Positions 1 to 7,373 of a DNA stretch of 64,000 nucleotides are shown here, piece by piece. The number at the start of each line of letters is the position of its first letter. Within the stretch, counting starts at the first letter, position 1. The notes beneath the pieces were generated by a model. It did no database searches and had not been told where the DNA came from. It was given only the letters and a program-made list of their open reading frames with translations. This DNA comes from Pedobacter montanisoli (GTDB lineage: Bacteria; Bacteroidota; Bacteroidia; Sphingobacteriales; Sphingobacteriaceae): NCBI RefSeq assembly GCF_022809115.1, contig NZ_JALGBH010000002.1, forward strand, positions 434,001-498,000, read 5' to 3'. Position numbers and translations under genes: made by a program.

Positions 1-11
1 CTTTTACTCAT
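1..11 (-). CDS. dnaJ: DnaJ co-chaperone, first codons only
   Basis: Only the ATG and next two codons plus two bases are inside the window (M-S-K and a codon beginning AG). It lies 27 bases downstream of the grpE stop on the same strand. A purine-rich AGAGGAAAAG, about 10 nt before the ATG, could serve as a ribosome binding site, which is unusual here. DnaJ proteins of related bacteria typically begin M-S-K-R-D-Y-Y, and grpE-dnaJ is a common order, so the identity is inferred from context and three residues. Confidence 0.6.
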
Positions 12-38
12 TTGTAATCTTTTCCTCTAAACTGTATT

Positions 39-626
39 TTACGCTCCTACAACAACTTTTGCGTAACGGATCACTTTATCGTTAAGGGTGTAGCCTTTTT
101 GAACTTCATCGATAACTTTTCCTTTTAATTCTTCAGTAGGGGCAGGTATCTGGGTTATAGCTTCGTGCAAATCCGTATCAAAAGGTGCATCCTTAGAACT
201 GATTTCTTTTAATCCGCGTTGCGTTAAAATACCTTTCAGTTTTTGTTGTACTAAAAGAATGCCTTCGCGTAGGGAATCTATATCTGTTGTATTTTCTGTG
301 GCTTTTATAGCTCTTTCAAAATCGTCTAAAACCGGTAATAAAGATACTACTACATCTTTGCCTGCGGTTTGCAACAGCTCAACACGTTCTTTTTGGGTAC
401 GACGTTTATAGTTGTCAAATTCGGCAAAAAGACGTAAATACTTGTCGTTTAAGGCAGTATTTTCCTGTTGTAATTTTTCTTCTGCAGACAATTCTTGTGC
501 AGTTTCTACTTCCTTTTCACTTGAGGTTGCGTCATCGTTCAATACTTGATCGGTATTTTCTGCAACTTCTTCTGTTTTATTTTGGTCAACCACAGGTTCT
601 TCTTCTTTTTTCTTCTTATTAAACAT
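39..626 (-). CDS. grpE: GrpE nucleotide exchange factor
   Basis: Cytosolic nucleotide exchange factor for DnaK: it releases ADP so the chaperone can cycle with DnaJ. The 195-residue length is normal for the family. Residues 1-48 are a charged Glu/Asp/Lys-rich tail, about 48-110 form the long helix with heptad-like spacing (LNDKYLRLFAEFDNYKRRTQ), and from about 135 comes the beta-wing domain, ending in a GxTLNDKVIRYAKVVV stretch typical of GrpE. It starts at ATG 626 and is followed closely by dnaJ, so the two are probably co-transcribed. No CIRCE element was seen upstream. Confidence 0.96.
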   Translation of the reverse strand: MFNKKKKEEEPVVDQNKTEEVAENTDQVLNDDATSSEKEVETAQELSAEEKLQQENTALNDKYLRLFAEFDNYKRRTQKERVELLQTAGKDVVVSLLPVLDDFERAIKATENTTDIDSLREGILLVQQKLKGILTQRGLKEISSKDAPFDTDLHEAITQIPAPTEELKGKVIDEVQKGYTLNDKVIRYAKVVVGA

Positions 627-657
627 GTGTACTCGTGTTTTTTAAATTTTTGTTTCT

Positions 658-665
658 CAAATGTA
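658..665 (-). promoter_or_regulatory. Candidate promoter -7 element for grpE
   Basis: TACATTTG on the minus strand matches the Bacteroidota TAnnTTTG consensus, 31 bases upstream of the grpE ATG. No clear TTG at the -33 position was found, so this rests on one element. Confidence 0.45.
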
Positions 666-677
666 TTGCCAATGCAT

Positions 678-729
678 AAAAAACAGCCATAGTGTCAGTT
701 TTAAAAAACAAAAGCTAACAGTATGGCTG
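678..729 (-). terminator. Rho-independent terminator after ftsE
   Basis: In the minus direction CAGCCATA (729-722) pairs with TATGGCTG (691-684) around an A/T-rich interior that can extend the stem, followed by TTTTTT (683-678). It lies 26 bases past the ftsE stop. Confidence 0.8.
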
Positions 730-754
730 CTTGCCAATAATTTTGACAGTTTAG

Positions 755-1435
755 TTATACTATCTGTGCATCTTCATGTACTACTCCATTCTCGCATTTG
801 ATGATGCGCGAAGGGAAAGTTCTGATGATGTGGTAGTCGTGGGTAGCCATTAAAACAGCCGTACCGTTCTGGCTGATCTGTTTTAACAGTAAAACGATTT
901 CTTCAGATGTTTCAGGGTCGAGGTTGCCTGTAGGTTCATCTGCAAGAATAATCTCGGGATTGTTGAGTAATGCTCTGGCTATTACGATACGTTGTTGCTC
1001 GCCGCCCGATAGCTCATGGGGCATTTTTTTGATTTTAGAACGTAAGCCTACTTTTTCAAGTACATCTTTAATGCGCTCGTTAATCAGTTCATCATCATTC
1101 CAACCGGTGGCTTTTAATACGAATGAAAGGTTTTGTTCAATGGTTCTGTCGCTAAGCAACTGGAAATCTTGAAATACGATTCCTAATTTGCGACGTAAAA
1201 AAGGTACTTCTTTGTCTTTAAGGTTCTTCAGGTCAAATCCGGCTACGCTTCCGCTTCCATTACCTATATGTAAATCACCATATATAATCTTTAGTAAACT
1301 ACTTTTACCTGAGCCTGTCTGACCAATTAAAAAAACAAATTCGCCTTTTGCTATATTTAGGTTTACGTTAGATAGTACTAGGTTTTTTTGTTGAAATACA
1401 TCAACATTCTGTAGGTTTATTACGTTCTCTGCCAT
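755..1435 (-). CDS. ftsE: FtsE-like ABC transporter ATP-binding protein
   Basis: ATPase subunit of the FtsEX type, which couples ATP hydrolysis to peptidoglycan hydrolase activation at the division site. Walker A is GQTGSGKSS (residues 38-46), the signature LSGGEQQR lies at about 141-148, and Walker B ILADEP is followed by the TGNLDP D-loop region characteristic of FtsE/LolD-like ATPases. The 226-residue length fits FtsE. No ftsX is adjacent, so the partner permease must be elsewhere; a LolD-type role cannot be excluded from the ATPase alone. The ATG lies one base after the stop of the small upstream gene, so they are translationally linked. Confidence 0.85.
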   Translation of the reverse strand: MAENVINLQNVDVFQQKNLVLSNVNLNIAKGEFVFLIGQTGSGKSSLLKIIYGDLHIGNGSGSVAGFDLKNLKDKEVPFLRRKLGIVFQDFQLLSDRTIEQNLSFVLKATGWNDDELINERIKDVLEKVGLRSKIKKMPHELSGGEQQRIVIARALLNNPEIILADEPTGNLDPETSEEIVLLLKQISQNGTAVLMATHDYHIIRTFPSRIIKCENGVVHEDAQIV

Positions 1436-1436
1436 C

Positions 1437-1640
1437 TTATATATCTAATTTTGTTACCTGGCCAAAAGGCAGGTCTTTAATGATGTTCATAATGTATTCC
1501 TGTTTATCACCAAAGCCCAGTTTTTCAAGGGATTTATCAGGCCGATCTACCCTGAAATATGCCAGCAGGGTGAAGCGCTCATCTCTAAGCTGTACATAAT
1601 CGGGTATTTTAGCTATGCCTTTAACTTTAATAATATACAT
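1437..1640 (-). CDS. Small conserved-looking protein upstream of ftsE
   Basis: 67 residues, no signal peptide or membrane segment, mixed charged/hydrophobic (KVKGIAKIPDYVQLRDERF near the N-terminus). I do not recognise a domain. It is probably real because it begins at an ATG next to a good -7 promoter element and ends one base before the ftsE start, giving a tight two-gene operon. A cytosolic partner or regulator of the ATPase is possible but is inference from position only. Confidence 0.75.
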   Translation of the reverse strand: MYIIKVKGIAKIPDYVQLRDERFTLLAYFRVDRPDKSLEKLGFGDKQEYIMNIIKDLPFGQVTKLDI

Positions 1641-1645
1641 CAGCT

Positions 1646-1653
1646 CAAAAATA
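1646..1653 (-). promoter_or_regulatory. -7 element abutting the start of the small protein gene
   Basis: TATTTTTG on the minus strand fits TAnnTTTG and ends 5 bases before the ATG at 1640, so the transcript would have almost no leader. No -33 TTG is evident; upstream lies a 14-bp tandem repeat. Confidence 0.5.
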
Positions 1654-1660
1654 GTAAAAA

Positions 1661-1700
1661 AGTCCGAAGTTGGAAGTCCGAAGTTGGAAGTCCGAAGTTT
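1661..1700. repeat. 14-bp direct repeat, nearly three copies
   Basis: AGTCCGAAGTTGGA at 1661-1674 and 1675-1688, then AGTCCGAAGTTT at 1689-1700. It occupies the position expected for the -33 region of the ftsE operon promoter. It could be slippage or a binding-site array. Confidence 0.9.
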
Positions 1701-1807
1701 AGAAGAATTGCTTCATGCTGACCGCTAAGTAGCTGCGAAGCAAATTTATTTTACTGCATAGCCTTTTCGCTTCGTTCCAAGTAAGTACCTTTTAAGAGGA
1801 TAATTAG

Positions 1808-1828
1808 ACCCTGAAATGAATTCAGGGT
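1808..1828. repeat. 21-bp dispersed palindrome (CTGAA-N5-TTCAG family)
   Basis: ACCCTGAA-atgaa-TTCAGGGT, a perfect 8-5-8 inverted repeat in the 1641-1879 spacer. Copies with the same architecture occur at 17282, 17514, 26537, 26759 and 28799. REP-like; it may act as a terminator or mRNA-end hairpin. Confidence 0.85.
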
Positions 1829-1840
1829 GATGTACTATTA

Positions 1841-1909
1841 AACAATTAATCAGTTAACCAATTAAGCCAACTAACCAATTCAACCAATTAACCGATTCAA
1901 CCAATCAAC
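1841..1909. repeat. Degenerate AACCAATT tandem repeat running into the luxC 3' end
   Basis: AACCAATT or near variants recur about every 10-12 bases across 1841-1909. The last codons of the acyl-CoA reductase gene (1880 onward) are part of the same repeat, so the array straddles the stop codon. Confidence 0.75.
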
Positions 1910-2902
1910 TGTATCCACATTATCAGGATAATCCCACAGTTTTGGATGCTGACTTTGGCCGAAAGGCAATACTTCTTTGCCTACGTTTAGTGCTAAATTG
2001 CTTTCAATGCACTGAATTTCGGCTTCTTTTTCTTGCAGGGTGCTTGTTAGGTTTTGAACTGAATCATATTCTTCATAGTAAAGTACCGACAATGGCGAAG
2101 AGAACTGTTTATCTTCTTTTAAGAGCAGAAAGCCGTTATCGAAATGCTTTACGCCATTTACCAGGTATATGGATTTGTTGTAATCGTAGTTGTTATTGTA
2201 TTTAAAATGATCTATAATACTTTTATGGTTTTCTAAAGGCTTAAAGAATTTTTCTATGTTGTAATGCTGCGGGATATAGATCTTGGAAATACTTCTGCAA
2301 CCCATGCCAAAGTAATCGAAAATATCATTGGCCAGCTGATTCATGTCTTGCTCGCTTTCATTGCCATCTAAAATGGCTATGCTATTTCTGTTCTTACGGA
2401 TAATATGGGGCACTTTGCCAAAATAGTATTCAAAATATCTTGAGGTATTGTTGCTACCAGTTGCAATAACTGCATCGAAATTGCTTAAACGCTCTACAAA
2501 TTGGTAATGATCTGATATTGCTGGTAAGTAAGTGCTTAATTCTTCTAAAAGGGCAGGCAAGAGTTTGTTGTCTGATGATGACATTTTGATCTGTGCAATG
2601 TTGCCTGTAGCCAGTACACATAATACATCATGGAAACCCACCAGAGGAATGTTGCCAGCCAAAATCAAGCCGATATTTTTGGGCTTACTGCTCATTTCTA
2701 TCTGGTTGAACCAGGTATCCAGATCATGGGGATTTAACATTTCGCTCAGCGCTTTCAATGCTTTTCTAATTTCTGCTGCGGTAAACCAGGCGTTGTGGTT
2801 TTGGGCGTTATAGATTACAGCCTCAAATGCATCGGAAGGGTTTTGCATGAAATTACCAAGTTGCTTTAATGCGTTTGCCAATTCTTTTTTGTCTGGTAAC
2901 AT
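1880..2902 (-). CDS. LuxC-family acyl-CoA reductase
   Basis: 340-residue member of the LuxC-like branch of aldehyde dehydrogenases, expected to reduce an acyl-CoA or acyl-enzyme to the aldehyde using NAD(P)H in the cytosol. Motifs supporting this are GLILAGNIPLVGFHDVLCVLATGN (about 77-100), the ATGSNNTSRYFEYYF segment with the IIRKNRNSIAILDG stretch after it, and FGMGCRS around residue 200, whose Cys is the candidate nucleophile. Luminous LuxC proteins are longer (about 480), so this is a compact form. No luxD/luxE-like partners are nearby; the divergent neighbour is a ferredoxin, suggesting some other redox role. The substrate is unknown. Confidence 0.85.
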   Translation of the reverse strand: MLPDKKELANALKQLGNFMQNPSDAFEAVIYNAQNHNAWFTAAEIRKALKALSEMLNPHDLDTWFNQIEMSSKPKNIGLILAGNIPLVGFHDVLCVLATGNIAQIKMSSSDNKLLPALLEELSTYLPAISDHYQFVERLSNFDAVIATGSNNTSRYFEYYFGKVPHIIRKNRNSIAILDGNESEQDMNQLANDIFDYFGMGCRSISKIYIPQHYNIEKFFKPLENHKSIIDHFKYNNNYDYNKSIYLVNGVKHFDNGFLLLKEDKQFSSPLSVLYYEEYDSVQNLTSTLQEKEAEIQCIESNLALNVGKEVLPFGQSQHPKLWDYPDNVDTVDWLNRLIG

Positions 2903-2932
2903 ATTTAGAACTATTTTAAATGTATTATGTGT

Positions 2933-2953
2933 TATATTTGCAGTGCAAAGTTA
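2933..2953. promoter_or_regulatory. Back-to-back divergent -7 elements for ferredoxin and luxC
   Basis: TATATTTG on the plus strand (2933-2940) faces the ferredoxin gene, and TAACTTTG on the minus strand (2946-2953) faces luxC. Both fit TAnnTTTG exactly and are 5 bp apart, so polymerases could not occupy both at once. -33 boxes are weak for both. Confidence 0.6.
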
Positions 2954-2981
2954 AACTTAGCAATTATATTTATTCGATAAG

Positions 2982-3332
2982 ATGGCAATTAAAATAACTG
3001 ATGAGTGTATAAATTGTGGTGCTTGCGAGCCTGAATGTCCAAACAACGCAATTTATGATGCAGGTACGGCATGGAGATTTTCTGATGGTACCAGTTTAGA
3101 AGGCATTATTGATTTTGGGGGCAAGCAGATTGATGCTGAAGCAGCCCAAGATGCAATTTCAGATGAAGTTTATTATATCGTTTCAGATAAGTGTACAGAA
3201 TGTAAGGGTTTTCACGATGAGCCTCAATGTGCTGCAGTATGCCCTGTTGACTGTTGTGTAGATGATGAAGATGTAAGAGAAACTGAAGAAGAGCTATTGG
3301 CTAAAAAGGCTTGGTTACACCAAGAGGGATAA
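2982..3332 (+). CDS. 2[4Fe-4S] ferredoxin, Alvin type
   Basis: Small cytosolic electron carrier, 116 residues. The first cluster motif is CINCGACEPECP (residues about 11-22, CxxCxxCxxxCP). The second is CTECKGFHDEPQCAAVCP, a CxxC-x8-CxxxCP pattern, with a long insert between the clusters; this is the pattern of Allochromatium-type ferredoxins with low, split potentials. It is divergent from the LuxC-type reductase with shared promoter DNA, hinting at coordinated expression. The acidic C-terminal tail (DDEDVRETEEELL) is normal for this type. Confidence 0.94.
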   Translation: MAIKITDECINCGACEPECPNNAIYDAGTAWRFSDGTSLEGIIDFGGKQIDAEAAQDAISDEVYYIVSDKCTECKGFHDEPQCAAVCPVDCCVDDEDVRETEEELLAKKAWLHQEG

Positions 3333-3350
3333 AATATCTTTAGCTATTAT

Positions 3351-3380
3351 AAAAAGGACATCATAATTGATGTCCTTTTT
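3351..3380. terminator. Bidirectional terminator
   Basis: AAAAAGGACATCA-taat-TGATGTCCTTTTT, a perfect 13-bp stem with tetraloop and T-tracts on both strands, between the convergent ferredoxin and lipoprotein genes. Confidence 0.95.
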
Positions 3381-3399
3381 TATTGGATTGCATTTGAGT

Positions 3400-3954
3400 T
3401 TATAAACTAAATACAAAAGCATATTCTGCCGTAACCTTAGCTCTAAGAGTTTTGGTTGTAGCTCTGCGTAATTTTCCTTTAAGCGTGTATTTTACACTTG
3501 TGCCAGCTACAAAATCTTTTAGTTCAATATCACCGCTTGATGGTAGGGTTAGACTGGTGGCCTGAACATCAGGATTGCTGTTTAAATTAACGATAGCCTG
3601 AGATGATTTACCTGTAGCTGAAATCTCACCGCTTAAGCTTTCTAAATTGGCCAGATTATTTGATGCATCACTACCATTAACCAAATCAATTTTAAAAGAT
3701 TTGATTTTGATCGATTTGATGTTATTTACCCCAAATCCTGCTGCATATTGTTTAACCAATGCGTTCAGATCAATATCTACATTAATGGTACCTATTGTGG
3801 TTACCGCGTTGGTTGTAGCAATAGGATCGATATTAAATTCTACACTGTTAGGTGTAATGCTTACATTTTGTTCGGTAGCTTCTTTTAATTTTTTGCAAGA
3901 GCTTACCATAAAGGCCGAACTGATTATCAGTAACAGCAACAAAGGTTTTTTCAT
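3400..3954 (-). CDS. Predicted lipoprotein of unknown function
   Basis: 184 residues. A lipoprotein signal peptide ends in the lipobox VSSC (Cys about residue 20) followed by KKLKE. The rest is a soluble, beta-rich sequence with repeated short motifs such as TPNSVEFNIDPIATTNAVTT and many Asn/Ser/Thr, resembling other small Bacteroidota surface lipoproteins, but no family is recognised. No close operon partner: both flanks are gaps. No clear TAnnTTTG element was found upstream. Confidence 0.8.
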   Translation of the reverse strand: MKKPLLLLLIISSAFMVSSCKKLKEATEQNVSITPNSVEFNIDPIATTNAVTTIGTINVDIDLNALVKQYAAGFGVNNIKSIKIKSFKIDLVNGSDASNNLANLESLSGEISATGKSSQAIVNLNSNPDVQATSLTLPSSGDIELKDFVAGTSVKYTLKGKLRRATTKTLRAKVTAEYAFVFSL

Positions 3955-4070
3955 GATCTTTTGTGTTTGATTTGTATTTACAGATATAAAAATAAAAAAC
4001 TTGCTCTTTTGTTTTATGATTTTTTTTAAAAATCTGAGGATTAATGTTTTAAAAAGGGAGTGCGTAAATT

Positions 4071-4643
4071 TTATTTTAAGGTTTTTTCGATTCTCTTATC
4101 GGGAATGAGCCACATCATAGCCACGATATAATAGAATAATAAGCTAAGTAGCGGATAAAAAAATGATACGGCAATACCTGCTATATAGAGTACTACAGAA
4201 CCTTTTTCTTTGAAACCGGAACGTATGGCTACGCTGAGTTTAGAGTCTTTGCCTTCGTGTGCAATGGCATATTTTTCTAGAATGAGAAAAGCAATCGCCG
4301 CCATTACCAATATGATGCCATATACGGCTACCGGATTTTTTTCAAAATGGTTTTCGCCCATCCATGCGGTGGCAAAGGGTAACAGCGAAAGCCAAAAAAG
4401 CAAATTAAGGTTTGCCCAAAGTATTTTACCATTTACTTTTTCTATAATATGAAAAAGGTGATGGTGGTTGTTCCAGTAAATACCCACATACAAAAAGCTA
4501 AGTACATACGATAATATTTTAGGGAAAAGTGGCGCTAAGGTGCGGAAAGAGTAACCCTCGGGTACTTTAAGCTCTAAAACCATAATGGTTATGATGATAG
4601 CTAAAACACCATCGCTAAAGGCTTCCAGTCTGTTGGTTTGCAT
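4071..4643 (-). CDS. TMEM175 (DUF1211) family membrane protein, putative K+ channel
   Basis: 190 residues with about five to six hydrophobic helices. The first helix has NRLEAFSDGVLAIIITIMVLELKVP; the FSDG motif followed by a hydrophobic helix and LEL is the diagnostic feature of TMEM175-type channels, which form tetramers with a hydrophobic isoleucine/leucine constriction. Length matches bacterial single-repeat members. The gene stands alone on the minus strand with an A/T-only spacer before it and no promoter recognised. Conduction of K+ is a family property, not shown here. Confidence 0.85.
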   Translation of the reverse strand: MQTNRLEAFSDGVLAIIITIMVLELKVPEGYSFRTLAPLFPKILSYVLSFLYVGIYWNNHHHLFHIIEKVNGKILWANLNLLFWLSLLPFATAWMGENHFEKNPVAVYGIILVMAAIAFLILEKYAIAHEGKDSKLSVAIRSGFKEKGSVVLYIAGIAVSFFYPLLSLLFYYIVAMMWLIPDKRIEKTLK

Positions 4644-4706
4644 ATGCGTTCTGTTTTTAAATTTATTTTAAAGCTAAATTTAATAATAGATGCTACAAAT
4701 AGCAAG

Positions 4707-5144
4707 CTATATGTTTTTGGTATAAACTTTAATGCCAAATACAGCTAAACATATAGTTTTTAAAACTTCTAAGCCTACATACCAGATGTGCAGGTTTGAA
4801 GGTGTTAGCGCTTGTCCTTTAATTAATGCTTCTGCCCTTAGATCCAAAGCCGGTAAGATCCATACAGTTTGTATAAATAAGATTATAAGGGGAATGAAAT
4901 AGAACAGATTGTCTTTGATGAGGATTTTTTTGCGAAGATAGACCTGTTCTGTTAATATGGCTATGGCAAAAATCCATTCCATTTTATTTAAGGCCGAAAA
5001 TACCAATTTGCCTATGCCTAAACCCAATGTAACGGTAATGCCCGGTGCCTGAAATTTAAGCCAGGCTTCCATAAAACTGATGGCACAGATAAACCCTATC
5101 CAAATAAAGGTTAAGGGAACTTTTACATGAAAATTTTTAGGCAT
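4707..5144 (-). CDS. Four-helix membrane protein of the Rrf2-globin operon
   Basis: 145 residues with four predicted membrane helices (about 10-28, 36-65, 75-95, 118-140), ending in a short basic tail. Family not recognised with confidence. Its start lies only 4 bases after the truncated-haemoglobin stop, so it is surely translated from the same message as the globin and the Rrf2 regulator. Position suggests a role in nitric oxide or oxygen stress, for example as a membrane electron donor or transporter for the globin, but this is inference. Confidence 0.8.
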   Translation of the reverse strand: MPKNFHVKVPLTFIWIGFICAISFMEAWLKFQAPGITVTLGLGIGKLVFSALNKMEWIFAIAILTEQVYLRKKILIKDNLFYFIPLIILFIQTVWILPALDLRAEALIKGQALTPSNLHIWYVGLEVLKTICLAVFGIKVYTKNI

Positions 5145-5148
5145 GGTT

Positions 5149-5550
5149 TTACATTAATGGAATGGACGAATTGTTTTGGTAGTACTCTATCTTGGCTAAA
5201 AACATCAAGGCCATTCGGTTGGCCCGCCATTTGGCTTGCTCTGCTTTTTCGCCTTTAAAAAGTTCATCAACGGTTTGGTTAAAGATACGCAACCATTCGT
5301 CAAAATGTGTTTTGTTTACAGGTAGTTTGGCATGTGGTAAAAATGGTGAACCTTGGTAAGTATGTTCTTCTAAGAGTATGGTTTGCCAAAATCGGTACAT
5401 TTTTTCAAGATGCTCGGGCCATCTATCTTGTATAATATGGTTAAATATGGGGCCTAATAGCTCGTTTACTCTTATTTTATCATAAAAGCTATCTACCAAT
5501 TGTTTGATGTGGTCTAGTTCCTGGATATCGCTTAGTTCTGTCATTTCCAC
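5149..5550 (-). CDS. Group III truncated haemoglobin
   Basis: 133-residue haem protein of the 2/2 fold, class P/III, which binds O2/NO/CO. Aligning by eye to Campylobacter jejuni Ctb gives B10 Tyr in SFYDKIR (Y23), the GPIFN segment (about 33-37), the proximal F8 His in LPHAKLP (H73) and G8 Trp in FDEWLRIF (W86). All key residues are present, so it should bind haem. It sits 10 bases after the Rrf2 gene. Class III globins are linked to NO or microaerobic stress, which fits an Rrf2 iron-sulfur sensor upstream. Confidence 0.92.
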   Translation of the reverse strand: MEMTELSDIQELDHIKQLVDSFYDKIRVNELLGPIFNHIIQDRWPEHLEKMYRFWQTILLEEHTYQGSPFLPHAKLPVNKTHFDEWLRIFNQTVDELFKGEKAEQAKWRANRMALMFLAKIEYYQNNSSIPLM

Positions 5551-5560
5551 GTGTAAAAAA

Positions 5561-5995
5561 TTAATAATTCAGTACGGCGGTTCCGGCTTCTAAATTTTTG
5601 GCCAGTTCAAATAAGTTAGCATTTTCTAATGCCTGTTTTAACTCTTCGCGTACTTTTACAAATTTATGGTGCATAGGGCAGGGGTCTTTTGCATTGCACT
5701 GCTTAAGTCCTAAAGCGCAGTTCTCAAAAAGACCATTTCCATCTATGGCACTTACAATGTTTATCAGCTTTATGCTTTTGCCCTTTTCCTCATTAATGAA
5801 ATAGCCGCCATAAGGTCCTTTTAGCGATTCTAATAAGCCTTTTTGGGCTAGTGAGCTTAATATTTTACCTGTAAATGCTTCGGGTACTCCGGCTTCGTTT
5901 ACCATATCGGTAACTTTTACGCGTTGTCCTTTTAGGGATTGTGATGCGATGTAAATCATGGCTTTGATGCCGTACTCGCAGGCTTTTGAAAACAT
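5561..5995 (-). CDS. Rrf2 family Fe-S transcriptional regulator
   Basis: 144-residue winged-helix regulator; HTH in the first 65 residues, with the family hallmark LLESLKGPYGGYF after the recognition helix. C93, C100 and C106 (spacing x6, x5) match the three-cysteine cluster ligand set of IscR/NsrR-type sensors. An upstream in-frame ATG at 6016 would add seven residues but falls inside the promoter -7 element, so the start at 5995 (M-F-S-K-A-C-E-Y) is preferred. It likely autoregulates and controls the downstream haemoglobin and membrane protein in response to NO or redox state. Confidence 0.9.
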   Translation of the reverse strand: MFSKACEYGIKAMIYIASQSLKGQRVKVTDMVNEAGVPEAFTGKILSSLAQKGLLESLKGPYGGYFINEEKGKSIKLINIVSAIDGNGLFENCALGLKQCNAKDPCPMHHKFVKVREELKQALENANLFELAKNLEAGTAVLNY

Positions 5996-6013
5996 ATGTA
6001 TGCTGATATAGCA

Positions 6014-6047
6014 CAAAGGTAAGTATTTTTTATTTCAGACAAAAATA
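6014..6047 (-). promoter_or_regulatory. Promoter and dyad operator of the Rrf2-globin operon
   Basis: Minus-strand TTTG at 6043-6040, 18 bp, then TACCTTTG at 6021-6014: both Bacteroidota boxes with ideal spacing. A perfect 7-bp dyad TATTTTT (6024-6030) ... AAAAATA (6041-6047), spacer 10, overlaps the -33 box, a plausible autoregulatory Rrf2 site. Confidence 0.7.
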
Positions 6048-6126
6048 TCGCAAATAAAAAAATAAATAGCTTTATCACCTTAATTCTGATGCGAATTTTA
6101 TGGTTTTTGCTTGTGTTTGGTGGGTT

Positions 6127-6891
6127 TTAATCCCATACGCCGTTCATTGCGGTAAGGATAAGGGGTTGTGCATCGGTAATGAGTATGGTATGTTCATGTT
6201 GTGCCATAAAACCGCCTTTGTTGCCTACCATAGTCCAGCCGTCTTCCAGGGTTTCTGCATAAGTAGAATCGGTTGAGATAAAGGTTTCTATGGCCACTAC
6301 CGAGTTTTTTCTGAACCGGCGCTGGTCGTATTTGTTGCGGTAATTCAATAGTTCGTCTGGTTCTTCATGCAGACTGCGCCCAACACCATGTCCGCCCAAG
6401 TTTTTGATTACTTTATAGCCTCGCTTTTTGGCTTCTGTTTCTATGAGGTGGCCTATATCGGCAATGCGCACTCCGCCTTTGATATTGCTGATTGCTTTTT
6501 TAAGAATGGCTTTAGAGGCTTCTACAAGTTTTTGGTATTGATGGATGTCTTCGCCCAATACAAATGATTTGCCATTATCGGCCCAAAATCCATCTAATTC
6601 TGCCGAAACATCTATGTTGATCAGATCGCCTTCTCGCAATACGTTTTGATCTGAAGGTATGCCATGACAAAATTCGTTGTTTACGCTAATGCAGGTATAT
6701 CCCGGAAAATCATAAGTAAGGAGGGGTGCCGATTTTGCTCCAAAACCCGCTAGGATCTTTGCACCAAAATCGTCTAATTGTTTGGTGGTCATACCTGGTT
6801 TGGCGTATGAAGTCATTTCTCTAAGGGTATGGGCCACTGCTTCGCTTACTTTTTGCATACCGGCTAATTCAACTGCATTGGTTATAGACAT
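6127..6891 (-). CDS. map: Type I methionine aminopeptidase
   Basis: 254-residue dinuclear metallopeptidase removing the initiator Met. The pita-bread fold residues are visible: HGIPS (His of the active site), NIDVSAELDGFWADN (two Asp ligands), GGHGVGRSLHEEP (His ligand), AIETF (Glu) and QHEHTI (Glu). All five metal ligands are present. Bacteroidota usually carry another map in the ribosomal protein cluster, so this may be an accessory copy. It lies 11 bases after the GNAT gene and probably shares its transcript. Confidence 0.93.
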   Translation of the reverse strand: MSITNAVELAGMQKVSEAVAHTLREMTSYAKPGMTTKQLDDFGAKILAGFGAKSAPLLTYDFPGYTCISVNNEFCHGIPSDQNVLREGDLINIDVSAELDGFWADNGKSFVLGEDIHQYQKLVEASKAILKKAISNIKGGVRIADIGHLIETEAKKRGYKVIKNLGGHGVGRSLHEEPDELLNYRNKYDQRRFRKNSVVAIETFISTDSTYAETLEDGWTMVGNKGGFMAQHEHTILITDAQPLILTAMNGVWD

Positions 6892-6902
6892 AGAATGTAA
6901 TT

Positions 6903-7361
6903 TTAATTGGTGTGTTGTTCTAAAAGCATTCTCAACAATGGGTAGCCTTTGCCCAGATCGTCTTTTTCGGTTCTTTCAAATGGTACAAAACCCAGACTTT
7001 TATAAAATTTAACCGCATTCTGGTTTTGCTCGTTCACATCTACCTCATTAGCATTTAGGGTGGACATGGCAAAGTTCATCAGTTTTTTACCTAAGCCTTT
7101 TCCAAAATAGTTAGGCGAAAGGAACAGCATTTCGATCTTAGCGGCAGACGTTGCGATAAAACCAATCATTTCTGCGTGATGATTTAAGCAGTAAACATTA
7201 AGCGTTGTAAAATCGAAATTCTGCAACAGTTTTTTGATGGCGACAAAATCTTCGGTACTTAAAAAATGATGTGTAGCCAGAACAGATTTTTCCCATACTG
7301 CAAGAAGTCGTTTTTTTTGCTCGTTGGTGTATTTTTCGATTATGGGATTAAAATGCTCCAT
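6903..7361 (-). CDS. GNAT family N-acetyltransferase
   Basis: 152 residues. The acetyl-CoA binding motif A is LFLSPNYFGKGLGKKL (about 82-97; the GKGLGKK loop matches Q/RxxGxG/A), and the C-terminal NEQNQNAVKFYKSLGF motif B segment is typical. Related to the YhbS/ElaA-like branch; the acceptor substrate is not predictable. It starts at ATG 7361, just downstream of a duplicated promoter segment, and runs into map. Confidence 0.9.
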   Translation of the reverse strand: MEHFNPIIEKYTNEQKKRLLAVWEKSVLATHHFLSTEDFVAIKKLLQNFDFTTLNVYCLNHHAEMIGFIATSAAKIEMLFLSPNYFGKGLGKKLMNFAMSTLNANEVDVNEQNQNAVKFYKSLGFVPFERTEKDDLGKGYPLLRMLLEQHTN

Positions 7362-7373
7362 TATATTTACCGC

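Noticed and set aside
4019..4036. A/T-only hairpin after the TMEM175-type gene as a terminator
   Set aside because: GATTTTTTT...AAAAATC has no G/C core and would be unstable; not called.
5996..6016. Upstream start of the Rrf2 gene at 6016
   Set aside because: It lies within the -7 promoter box and adds residues unlike the family N-terminus M-F-S-K-A-C-E-Y.
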